Assembly: GCA_963675135.1 (NCBI GenBank)
Contig: OY776129.1
Span: 76,725,348 to 76,789,347 of the forward strand
DNA from: Galeopsis tetrahit
Taxonomy: Eukaryota; Streptophyta; Magnoliopsida; Lamiales; Lamiaceae
Direction of reading: 5' to 3'
Length of the DNA: 64,000 nucleotides
Below are positions 1-10,838 of the stretch, piece after piece (within the stretch, counting starts at the first letter, position 1; every line of letters begins with the position of its first letter). The notes beneath the pieces were generated by a model that saw nothing but the letters and a program-made list of their open reading frames with translations, did no database searches and was not told the DNA's origin. The position numbers and the translations under genes were made by a program.

Positions 1-3000
1 CGACGCGACGAGGTCGTCGTCCCCCGAGCACAAACTGCCGAGGAGGGGCAAATCGCCCAGTTCCTCGAGACCCAAAAATTAATGAAGATAGAGACGGAAA
101 CTCTGCGAGCTGAGGTGGTCGCCTCGAAGCTAGGGACCACCCCACCAATCACTCTGCCCGCACCTCCTTTGAGCGTTGCAATCCTTACCGCCCCCATTCA
201 AAGAAAGATTCAAATGCCCTCCATGGCGGCATACGATGGTGCATCCGACCCTAGAGTACATCTGTCCAAGTACTCCAACTATATGGCCTCAATTGGGGCA
301 ACGGACGCCACACAATGCAGGAACTTCTCCCTAACTTTGGGAGACCGGGCTCACCGATGGTACACAACGCTGAGTCCCGGATCGGTCACCTCATTCCTTG
401 AGCTGGGACAACTATTTCTGACCTACTACGGGTCTATTGTTGCTCGCCCAGCCTCAAAGCAACGTTTGGCGAACGTTCGACAATCTATAAATGAGTCTGG
501 CAAGGACTTCATCGAGCGCTTCGATAGGCTGGTGATCGATGGGGAGGCCGTGAACGATGAGACCAAGCTGATCTCAGCTGTTTCCGGTCTGAGGATAGGT
601 ACCAAGCTTTGGGAATCTATCCACCTTACTTTCCCCAGTTCTTATGCGGACTTCCGCACGAGGGCTGGGAACTTCATTCAGATGGAGGAAATAATGGACG
701 CAGCCAAGGTTAACGAGCAGCCGGAGGCGTCCAAGAGGGTTTGGCCCAAAAAGAATACAAACACTGGGGATTCGTCCCAGCCCAAGAAGGCGACCACTCA
801 AACTGGAAGTGCTCGCCCAGCCAACTTCAGGCCTTTCGAGGAGTCTCCTGAGATCATCCAATTCAGAGAATCTCTCTCTGTGGATCCCAGGGGCATTTTC
901 AATGCTGTTAGGGGAAAGAATATGCTCCCCCAGGCCAAGCCAATGCATGCAAGTGATGAAAAACTGGATGGTAGCAAATTCTGCGACTACCACAACTCCA
1001 TTGGCCACCACACCAACGGCTGCAGAGACTTGGTGAGAAATCTATTCAAGCTATACAATGAGGGAAAGCTCGCCCAGTTCATCAAGCCTCTGGGAAATGG
1101 CGACAACAGGGGGAAGAAACGTCGCGACGACGGCGACGACCTGCGCCAACATCTGAATCGTCCCAAGCTAACTCCTCCCATGCCACAACATGCTGGTGGC
1201 GACATCGATAATGTGGGCGGAGCCTGTTTGGTGATTGAAGGCCCGTTGGGGGGAACCCAATCCGGAAAAGAACTATCTGTTCGCCGAGCTCAGAGCGAGC
1301 AACGAGCACTGAACAATGTGCACCAGGTGTGCGTCGCTCCGACTGCCGAGAAGCCTCTTTCTCATCAAGTCCTTTTCTCGGACGACGACCTGAACGGCGT
1401 GGTGCACCCGAACAATGATGCTTTGGTCATCACAGGGAAGATCATGGGAACCAACGTCCATCGCATGATGGTCGACACTGGGGCATACACCAACATCCTT
1501 TTCAAGCATACTCTGGATGCTCTCGGTGATTATGCGGAATACATCGAGCCTTGCGATGATATAATCGTAGGTTTTGGGGATACGCGCAATCTTCCCATTG
1601 GGAAAATCAGACTATCCTTGGAGTTGGCATCGTCGAAAGAGCCAGAAATGCACCATGCTAGGCAGCTCGACTTCTTGATCATCGACATGCCATCGTCCTA
1701 CAACGTTTTCCTCGGCCGACCTTTCTTCAACGAGTTCAAGGCGGCCGTTTCTACTTATTATTACTGTGTAAAGTTTCCGACCCCAGCGGGAGTTATAACC
1801 GTCAAGGGCGATCAGACGCGGGCGAGGGAGTGTCTCGTCCGTTTTGCAAAGCGTCATTCAAAGGAATCTACTATGGTTGGCCAGTATATTGAGTGTCAAA
1901 CACAAATAGAAAAAGTGAACTACTTAGAGGGTCTTCCTAGCAAGTACCGAAAGATTGAAATTGGGGAGTGCAGTCGTAGTTACGACGACCACCAAGTGGA
2001 GGCGAACGAGCACGCCTCCATAGAAGTGGACGACCACACCCCAATGGATATCGACGAGCAAACAGTCTCGGGCGACCAGCTCCCCGACGACCAGTTGCCA
2101 GAAAACATCCCAGATTTGGAGCCTAGGCTAGGTTTTGAGCCAGAGTTCGGAATCGAGGACCCTCGTTGGAAGGAGCCTAAAGAGCGGGCAACTTCAGCGG
2201 AGGACCTCGAAACCATTCATTTAAACGAAGCTCGTCCAGAACTCGAAGTATTCATTGGTTCGAATTTACCAGAAAATTTGCGGTCAGACATGGTCGCATT
2301 TTTGAAAGAAAACATCGGCGCATTCGCCTGGTCGCACGAGGATATGGTGGGCATTCCAACAAATCATGCCTGCCACAGATTGAATATTGATCCAGCAAGG
2401 AGACCTATCACCCAAAAACGAAGGAAATTTGGACCTGATAAATATGCGGCTTTGGCAGTCGAAGTCAAGAAATTGATCGACAATAAATTAATCGAGAAAA
2501 CTGGAACTGACCCCGAGTGGCTGGCCAATCCAGTGCTCGTAAAAAAGGCGACCGGGTCGTGGAGATTGTGTATAGACTTCACAGATCTAAACGACGCCTG
2601 TCCCAAAGATCACTTTCCGATGCCCCACATTGATCACCTAGTAGACAATACAGCGGGGCACGAGATGTTAACTTTCATGGATGCTTTCGCAGGCTACCAT
2701 CAGATCGCGATGCATCCCGACGACCAGCGGCATACGACCTTCATGACGGCCACCGAAATGTACAGCTGGAAGAGAATGCCTTTCGGTTTGAAGAACGCGG
2801 GGGCAACATACCAAAGACTGGTAAATAAGATGTTTGAGAAACACATCGGCGAGATGGTGGAGGTCTATATCGACGACATCGTTGTCAAAAGCTTGCGGAA
2901 AGAAGATCACCTACACCACCTCACCATGACATTCGATATACTGAAGGAGTACAACATGAAGTTAAATCCGAAAAAATGCAGTTTTGGTGTTAGCTCAGGA

Positions 3001-5397
3001 AAATTTCTGGGGCATTTGGTTAGCCAGCGGGGCATCGAGGCGAATCCGAGCAAAATTCAAGCAGTCATTAACATGCAAAGCCCAAGGAACGTGAAAGAAG
3101 TACAAAGGTTGATAGGATGCCTTGCATCGCTGAACAGATTTATTGCACGAACGGGCGATCGCTGCAAACCTTTTTTCGATGCTCTGAAAAAAGGGAGGTT
3201 CGAATGGACCGATGAATGTGAAAAAGCTTTCGAAAAGCTAAAGGAATACCTATCGGATCCGAAGGTCCTATCTAAGCCAGTCCCCGGCGAAATTTTGTAT
3301 CTATACTTGGCGGCCACTGACTGTGCGATCAGTTCAGTGCTCGTCCGAGCTGAGGGGAGCACACATCTGCCTATCTACTACGTAAGTCAAACGCTGAGAG
3401 ATGCGGAGTTGAGATACACTCCTATGGAAAAATTGGCATACGCACTAGTCATGAGTGTCAAAAAATTAAGGCAGTACCTGTTCGACCACGAGGTGGTCGT
3501 CCTCACCACCTTTCCACTCCGACGAGCACTGCATCGTCCGGATACCACGGGAAGACTTTTGAAATGGTCGGTGGAGATAGGGCAATTTGGGCTCACCTAC
3601 GCACCTAGAACGGCAATCAAGGGACAAGTGCTGACAGAATTTATCGTAGAGCTCACTTTCCCAGAGAAATTGGACGAGGGAATCGAACTCCCTTGGACAC
3701 TGTTCGTCGATGGCTCGTCGACGAGCACCAAAGCTGGGGCAGGAATCGTCCTCACCAGCCCAACCAGACAGACGTTTGCTTCGGCGATCGAGTTCGAGTA
3801 TCGGGCGACCAACAACGAAGCAGAGTACGAGGCGCTGGTTGCAGGAATCAAGATGGCTATGGCCGTGGGCGCCAGAAAACTGAAATTTTTTTCTGACTCT
3901 CAGCTGGTTGTATATCAAATTACGGGCGACTACGAAGCTCGCGGCGATCAAATGATAAAGTATCAAGAGCTAGTAAAAGGATTACTCGAGCAATTTGATC
4001 AATTCCATATCGAGCAAATCCCTAGGGAGGACAATACGCAAGCAGATGCGTTAGCTCGACTGGCCACTTCAGAGGGGGAGGCAATATTTTCAGAAGCGAC
4101 CATCACTAAAATTTCTTCCCCATCGGTGAACAGAGGTCATATTTTGCAGGTTGAAGCGACCAGCGACGAGGACTGGAGATCGTCGATCATCAAGTACATC
4201 AAGACCGGCGAGCTCCCGGGGGACAAAGTGAAAGCAACCAGATTGCAGCTCAGGTCCGCAAGGTACACTGTTGTTGGCGACCAGCTGTACAAACGAGGTT
4301 TTTCAATGCCGTTATTGAAATGCCTCGGTGAAGACGAGGCGAAGATCGTCATGTACGAAATCCACGAAGGATCATGTGGAAATCATACAGGGGGGCAAGC
4401 GCTCGCTTTAAAAATCATGAGGCAAGGCTACTTTTGGCCAACACTGAAGAAGGATGCAATTCATTACGCCCAGGCGTGCAAGAGATGTCAAACTTTTGCA
4501 CCAGCTATTCACTCACCTCCAGACGAACTCATCTCCGTCTACAGCTCTTGGCCCTTCGCGAAGTGGGGCATCGACATCATCGGACCTTTCCCGCCTAGCG
4601 TCGGGGGGGTAACTTTCGTAGTCGTAGCAGTCGATTACTTCACCAAGTGGACCGAAGCGAAGGCATTGAAGACCATCACAACGGCCCAGATGACAAGCTT
4701 CATTTGGAAAAACATAATTTGCAGGTTCGGCCTACCACGAGCAATAGTGACCGACAACGGGCGTCAATTCACAAGTCGAGATATGCTGGATTTCTGCTCA
4801 GAATGGAACATCAAGAAAATTTTTTCAACACCCTATCATCCATAATCAAATGGTCAAGTAGAGGCGATCAACAAAATCATCAAACACACCTTGAAAGCTA
4901 AGCTAGATGGATTGAAGGGCAAATGGGCGGACGAGCTGCACATGGTTCTGTGGGCATATCGGACGACCACTAGGAATTCTACTGGTGAAACTCCGTTCGC
5001 GCTCGCGTTCGGAACCGAAGCTGTCATACCAGCAGAGGGGCAGGTCCCAACTTTTCGAGTAGCAAATTATGACGAGCAGTTGAATAACGATGCACAGCTC
5101 TCCGATTTGGACTTCCTAGAAGAGCGAAGGCTAACAGCGGACGAGAAGAACGTGGTGTACAAGCAAAGATCAGAGCGCTATTACAACACCAAAGTACGTG
5201 CTCGCCAATTCACTATCGGCCAGCTCGTACTTCGGAGGGCGACGGAGCAGTCCATTGGCATACTTGGCCCGACTTGGGAGGGTCCGTACCGAATAACGCA
5301 CACACTCTTGAACGGATCGTACGAGCTAGAAGATCTAGAGGGCAAGCCGAGCAAATACCCGTGGAACGCGGTCAAGCTGAAGAAGTATTACCAGTAA
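1..5397 (+). pseudogene. gag-pol polyprotein, one premature stop in integrase
   Basis: One reading frame runs from base 1 to a TAA at 5395-5397, broken only by TAA at 4843-4845. The first in-window ATG is at 82, but the frame is open before it, so the true start is upstream. Counting from that ATG: gag core at about residues 50-210; a Cys/His knuckle-like motif near 301; an aspartic protease DTG at 465; RT with YIDD near 929; RNase H; an extra RNase H-like domain starting FVDGSS near 1208; the integrase HHCC zinc motif from about 1428; then the catalytic core. The stop falls just before the third acidic residue (E) of the integrase DDE triad, so the product would lack a complete integrase and its C-terminal part. 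A CAA-to-TAA change would explain it. No frameshift is seen, so the copy looks fairly young. Confidence 0.93.
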
Positions 5398-5927
5398 GTT
5401 TTTAATTTTTTCATATTTGTATAATTTGTACCAAGTCATCATTTCAATACAGGTCAAGTTTAAATTTCATCAAGTGTTAGATAAGTTTGAATTTTTAGAC
5501 AAGGCTCTGCGTAGCCATCTAGGAAACAAAGACGAGCACTCTTTTTTAACGATGCTCGCAAGGTAGTGGCGACGACGATCACTACCTACCAAACAAAAAA
5601 AGAGTTCAACCGACGAATGGTTAACTCTAAAAGACGAGCACTCTTTCTTAAAGATGCTCGCAAAGGTAAAAGACGAGCACCTTTTCTTAAAGGCGCTCGC
5701 AAAGACAAAAGACGAGCACTCTGTCTTGAAGGTGCTCGCAATAAAAGGAGGTTTCAAAAAGACATACTTATCAAAAAATGCTTGCAAAAAATGAATCATA
5801 ACACAAGTTGGAAAGCGAACACAACATGAGCAAAAAGTTCCATTCATTGAAAAGCCTTGAAGGCTGAAATTACAAAAAGGCCTTAATGGCCGAACAGTCC
5901 TAAAAACAGAAATAAAATACAAGTAAA
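5398..5927. repeat. spacer with tandem hairpin repeats
   Basis: This non-coding stretch between pol and the antisense gene holds three head-to-tail copies of a 36-37-bp unit (about 5632-5740) and one diverged copy at 5531-5565. Each unit starts GACGAGCAC and ends with the near-complement GTGCTCGC, so each can fold into a hairpin. The same GCTCGC words recur in the LTR. No credible protein is encoded. Confidence 0.8.
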
Positions 5928-8737
5928 CTAAGCTGCTGGAGCATTCTCCTCGGCAGGAGCATCCTGCTCGCCGGCAACTTCCTCCTCGTTCATAGCCTCC
6001 TCGGCAGGAGATTCCTGTTCGCCCGATTGAGGTGGGGAGTCTTGTGGAGGGTTCGAGAAGAGGACCGGAACACCCAACAGTCGGGGGAACAGGAGTCCCA
6101 ACTCCATCAAAGGAAGCAGAGGGAGGTCTGTTTCCGGCTGAGGATTCTCCTTCATAAGGAGGTCGTCCAAGAACCCGCCGAGCGGAGTCACATCCAGTCC
6201 CGGATGAATTTCCAGTAACCGGTGAATGAGCCCGTGGGCAGTAAGCGCCACCGATAACATGGCCACGCTCCCGGCGACCTCAACAGTCTCATCTCGCTCT
6301 TCCGTCAGCTCGACCAGCTGTTGCCGAAGAGTGGCCAACTCTTCCTCGTCAGTTGCGGATTTATTTTGAAGAGTTCTTACCTCGTCCTCGGCAGTCTGGA
6401 GGCGAGCACGGAGACGTTCGATCTCTTGGAGATCTTCCTGATCCTTCTTTCGAATCGTCTCAAGTTGGGCCTCAGAATCGGCCAACTTTGCCTCGACATC
6501 GGCCAACTTGGTCTCGAGGTCGACCGCTTTCCTCTCGACAGCAGCTTTAGCCTTGGCCATTTGGGCGAGTTTCGCACTCCTGTCCTCGCTGACTTTGCGG
6601 CTTTCGGCGATCTGGAAGGCGAGCTTCTCCATCGTATAGGACGCCCGGCTCAAGTCTATGGCGACCAATCTCGCATTCTCCAGCGAGCTATGATTGTCCA
6701 CCTCGTCGACCAGTGTGGTCGTCAGCGATCGAGGCAGATTCTTCACAGCCCTTAGTGCGACCGGATTCAGGGGCTCTCTGTCGACCGGATCCCGCGACCG
6801 GTAGAAGTCGAGGAGATTTGGGTTGAAGGGTTCGACGATCTGGCAGTCGGCAACTCTATAGGAGGAGAAGAAAATAATTTAGGAAAAGGTACTTGAAAAT
6901 ATTACAAAAATCTCATTGATATAAAAAATAAACTTACTTGGCAACCCTCGCGGCATCCCAGCCAAGAAGGGTATTGTCTCCCTGAGCCCTCTCCCCGGCC
7001 GACGAGCTCGCGGCGATATCTCGCGACCGAGTAGTACGGGGAGGAGGGGATACGACTTGCGTGGGGGGAGGCGAGGGAGATCTCCTCGGCGAGATCCTCT
7101 GCTCGGTAGCAGGGGGGCGAGAAGAGCCCCCTCGGGCTGGTTTAGCGATCTTCTTGGGTGGAGCCCCCGAGGTCTCCGCCCCTTTCCTTTTCTTGCCAGT
7201 GCTGTCAACTACCTTGCGCTCACGGAGCATCCTCGCCTGTTGCAGCATCCTGTTCGATAGTATACGATTTACTTCGACGGTTGGAGGAAGATAGGTGACA
7301 ACCCTTTCAGGAACCACTACTAAGAAAGAAAAGCGAAGAGTTAATATTTACGAAGAGCAATTTTGAAAAAACTTAGCAAATTCACAAAACTTGGAAACAT
7401 GTTGATACCTGGAGGAAATTGTCGGGTGAAGTGATGAGGAGGTACTCTGAGACCTGCTCGCTCACGCATACACTCCCTGTTCAAGAAGCGACAGGACCTC
7501 TCCAGGTACCGACGATTGAGAACGCAGCAAATGTGATACTGGAAGAGAGGTGTGAGACGGTGCTCGGCAGTTTTCTTACGAGCAGTTTCACCTACAAAAA
7601 CGAGGAGTTAGTCAGTATAGAAAGAGCGAGCAGTAATAAAAATAACTTACCACAAATTCTTCGATATTCAGTGGGAATGGGAACGCGATCCGAGGAGCCA
7701 TCCGGCCTCACCGGACTTTTCCAGTCCCCGGCTACCCACCACCAATTGGTTTTCCAATCTCTGATTTTGTTGGGAACCCCTTCAATCAACTTGAAGTTAT
7801 CACGGCCCCTCACGTAAAAATATCCGTGGCCCACGTTCTCTCCGGCCTCGGCCACCTGAAGGAGATAATTAATCTCTTTCGGGCTAAGCCATGTGTTCCG
7901 ACATCCATTCTCGGCCGCCACCAGGCCGAACACTGTAAGAATGCCGATCAGGTTGGACCAACCATTCGGCAAAATTTGAGAAGGGGCCACCCTTAAGAAA
8001 TGTAAAAAGTGGGAAATACTGGGGTGCAGGGGGAATCTAAGCCCGGCCTCCATCATGCCGATATTAACGGCGACCATCCCTTCTGGCGGCTGGTCGGCCC
8101 TCTCATCCGGGCGAGGTACAAAAAAACAAACATCGGCCGGCAGCTGATATTTCTTCCTGGAATTTTCTAGCTGTGCCGAGGAGACCTTGCTCGCATACTT
8201 ACTTGCTTCGTATTCACTCTGAAAAGCTTCTCGATGGGGGCGAGGAACCTCTCGAGGAAGGTATTCGCATAAATATTTATAATAGGCCTCCCTCGAGACC
8301 TCGTCGCCATCCAAATTCTCCCTACCACTCAAAATATCCTTTATGCTCTCCGCATACTGAAAAACCTCCTCGAAGTCCTCGCGGAGACTCCTCGTCAAGG
8401 TCTCCTCGACTTGGGCAGTTTCTATCTGTTCGCCCACCCCTCGATCTAATCCTTGGTCGCGTAGATCGGAACTAGTCTCACTGCCACCCTCCTCGGCATC
8501 ATTGCCGACATCGTCCCTATCACTTTCATCAAGGTCGTCGACGTCGACGACCACTGCCTTTCCCAAGTTTCGGGGTCCAACACTTATAGGGTCGGGGGAG
8601 TGAATCCTAGAATCCGAGGAGGATGCCCTCTCCAGTAAGGCCAAGGCCAAACGATCTCCGCCGCCGGAGTCTTCAGAGCCACCAACCAACGGCGGCGGAC
8701 CACCGCCGTAACCACCACCAAAACCACCAAAATCCAT
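5928..8737 (-). CDS. spliced antisense gene of the retrotransposon, Transposase_28-like protein with coiled coil
   Basis: Four exons on the strand opposite gag-pol join without a stop: 7651-8737, 7409-7591, 6938-7319 and 5928-6855. All junctions are GT-AG and phases agree (1, 2, 2), giving 859 residues. The start is the ATG at 8735-8737, just downstream of a TATA-like box. The N-terminus is Gly/Pro-rich, followed by an acidic region. A conserved-looking block in exon 1 (FPLHPSISHFLHFLRVAPSQ, then NGW..LIGILTVFG, then GHGYFYV) resembles the 'putative gypsy-type transposon' family PF04195, which is my recognition and not a search result. Exon 3 is basic and Pro/Ser-rich, and the last exon has a long Lys/Glu/Leu coiled coil. 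Antisense ORFs are known in Tat elements, but their function is not established. The open frame across four exons suggests recent selection or a young copy. Confidence 0.75.
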
Positions 8738-8907
8738 TTTTTCTATAGAAATGGGGGAGAAAGAGTTTTTTAAAGAAGAAAATGCAAGTTGTTTACCTTG
8801 TTGACGATCGAGAACCACCACAAACTCGCCGGAAAACTTGAGAGGAAAGCTTGAAGAAATTCGAAAAATTGCATGAGGTAAAAAGTTTTTTTTATGAAGA
8901 GGAAGGT

Positions 8908-8919
8908 CATATTTATAGG
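8908..8919 (-). promoter_or_regulatory. TATA-like box for the antisense gene
   Basis: On the minus strand the sequence reads CCTATAAATATGA, a good plant TATA box. It lies about 170 bp upstream of the antisense ATG, leaving a leader of roughly 140-150 nt. The stretch 8738-9292 holds no other coding signal and probably contains this promoter. Confidence 0.5.
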
Positions 8920-9281
8920 CAAATATTATCAGGGACCTATGTGCAAAAAACGGGGTCAAAAACGCAAACTCCCCAAAAATTTGGGGTCATTTCCGAAAAT
9001 GAGCTCGGCGAGTGGTCCCCACGCGCGACCTTTGGGGTCGGCACGCGCCCCACGCGCCAAATTCAAAATCTCCTTGCGCCGCCCACGCGTCTGACACCTC
9101 AGAACAGTCATTATTAAAAGTTGCTTCGATAATCGTGCTCGACGCTGGAGACGAGGCGACCGCCTCCAATTTACGTCATCAAAATCTCAAAATTGATTGT
9201 GTTGTCGAGGACAATAATTACCATCTAAGAAGACGACCATACTGCTCGCCTTACCATTCTACGAATACGAAGAAAGGCGAC

Positions 9282-9292
9282 CAGGGGGCAAA
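9282..9292 (+). promoter_or_regulatory. polypurine tract
   Basis: CAGGGGGCAAA lies directly before the TG that begins the 3' LTR. This is the position and composition expected for the primer of plus-strand DNA synthesis. Confidence 0.75.
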
Positions 9293-10030
9293 TGTTATAC
9301 CTAGTCAAAGAAGTCAATCTTTGACAAGTCAATCCTAGTCACCAGCTTACGTGGCGAGGACCAGTCAACAAGATCTTGCGACGACTAGTCAACAAGACCA
9401 AGAAAATGTAATAGATTTAATGTATTTAATATATTTAAGTGCTCGCCCAAAGATGTTGGCGAGCACATGTTTTAATTAGCTGCTCGCCCAAATGTGTGGC
9501 GAGCACATGTCTATTCTTAGGTAGAAAAGTCTAAGTATTGGAGCCTTGGGAGACAGCATGGAGCGTGGCGACCACACTCCTCGAAATGGTCCTCCGGCGA
9601 CCACCGTAGCTCAGCTCCTCGGCATCTCGGCGAGGACGAGCACCAAAGGCGGTTTAGCATTAAATGCGCCATCAAATCACCTTTTCGGGCAGAAGTGAGG
9701 CCCAGTGAGGGCGTGCCACGTGTAAAGGGCGGGCAGCCCCTGGAAACCACTATATAATGCCTAAGAGAGGCTCATTTGTAGACAAGTTACCCAATTCCAC
9801 CAAATCACCCAACCCAAAGCAATATACTCTCCCAAGCTCTTACGCTTTAGCTTCTCAAAGAAGCTACATCTTTGTGTTCTTCATTAATTCTTGTTTGTTC
9901 TCCAATAGATCATCAAGATCATCATATTAATCCGCATAAACACGTAATAAACCCCCGATAATCATATATGTTTGTTTCGTGCTAATAAACAGCCCACATC
10001 CGAGTCAACCCGACGAAAGCACGTACAACA
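9293..10030 (+). repeat. 3' LTR
   Basis: The LTR starts TGTTATAC after the polypurine tract and ends GTACAACA, an imperfect 8-bp terminal inverted repeat with the standard TG..CA ends. A TATA box, TATATAATG, is at 9751-9759, so transcription (U3/R boundary) probably starts near 9780. Two hairpins of the form GCTCGCC-loop-GGCGAGC sit at about 9442-9468 and 9481-9504. The right boundary was chosen on the CA dinucleotide and inverted repeat. The 5' LTR is not available for comparison. Confidence 0.85.
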
Positions 10031-10100
10031 CAGGTTAATCTTGATCTAAAGGCACCATTTATATTACTTTGGGGTCTTAATATGTGTTATGAATATGCAG

Positions 10101-10838
10101 GTGATAAATCATGGGGTACCAAAGGAAAAAGTGGTTAAAATCCAGAGGGTGGCTCAGGAATTCTTTAATTTACCTGTGGAAGAGAAGATGAAATTATACT
10201 CGGACGACCCTACGAAAACTATGCGACTATCAACGAGTTTCAACGTGAAGAAGGAGACGGTTCACAATTGGAGGGACTATTTAAGGCTTCATTGTTATCC
10301 CTTGGACAAATATGTGCCTGAGTGGCCTTCTAATCCCTCTTCTTTCAAGTAATTCATCTCCTATTCCACCAGATTAATTCCACTATGTTTTCCCCCACTG
10401 TAAACCGTTTGTTTTCTTTAATTTGTAGGGATGTTGTAAGCAGTTACTGCATGGAAGTTCGACAACTGGGATTCAGATTGCAGGAAGCCATATCGGAGAG
10501 CCTAGGATTACATAAAGACGAGCTAAATAACGTGTTAGGCGAACAAGGCCAACATATGGGCGTTAATTATTATCCTGCTTGCCCTCAACCGGACTTAACA
10601 TACAAATGGCATGTACAAAAGCATTTGGCATCGAGCAGTTGTAAATGCAGATAAGGCGAGGTTGTCGATAGCTTCGTTCCTCTGCCCTTGCGACTCTGCA
10701 AATATTAGCGCGCCAGAGGAACTCACAAGAGGAGACGACGGAGCCCTTTATAGGGACTACACATACAGTGAGTATTACAAAAAATTCTGGAGCCGAAACC
10801 TCGACCAGGGGCACTGTTTGGAGCTATTCAAGAATTAG
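10101..10838 (+). pseudogene. DMR6-like 2-oxoglutarate/Fe(II) oxygenase, broken
   Basis: Remaining exons are 10101-10348 and 10429-10838. They encode pieces highly characteristic of DOWNY MILDEW RESISTANCE 6 / salicylate 5-hydroxylase-like enzymes: VINHGVPKEKV, TMRLSTSFNV, NWRDYLRLHCYPLDKYVPEW, then SIWHRAVVNADKARLSIASF and the C-terminus YYKKFWSRNLDQ. The first exon is absent: the retrotransposon LTR ends 70 bp upstream, in what should be intron 1. At about 10603 the frame jumps. By comparison with the family, some 50 residues are missing, including the His-x-Asp pair that binds iron, and the reading frame shifts. The distal His (WHRAVVN) and the RLS site for 2-oxoglutarate remain. The enzyme cannot be functional. 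Confidence 0.9.

Larger units (their letters stand above)
1..10030 (+). mobile_element. Ty3/gypsy LTR retrotransposon, Tat lineage, 5' end outside window
   Basis: The order gag, protease, reverse transcriptase, RNase H, integrase identifies a Ty3/gypsy element. A second RNase H-like domain between RT/RNase H and integrase, plus a long non-coding-strand gene between pol and the 3' LTR, are traits known from the Tat lineage (Retand/Grande/Ogre relatives). The 5' LTR, primer binding site and gag start lie before base 1, because the gag frame is already open at base 1. A purine tract (9282-9292) precedes a 738-bp 3' LTR. No target duplication can be verified without the left end. The 3' end abuts the remains of a DMR6-like gene. 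Confidence 0.95.

Noticed and set aside
5531..5740. CRISPR-like repeat array
   Set aside because: The units are contiguous hairpins without unique spacers, inside a plant retrotransposon.
6027..6755. Plus-strand frames across the antisense coiled-coil exon
   Set aside because: They are mirror frames of a Glu/Leu-rich coding strand and do not continue gag-pol.
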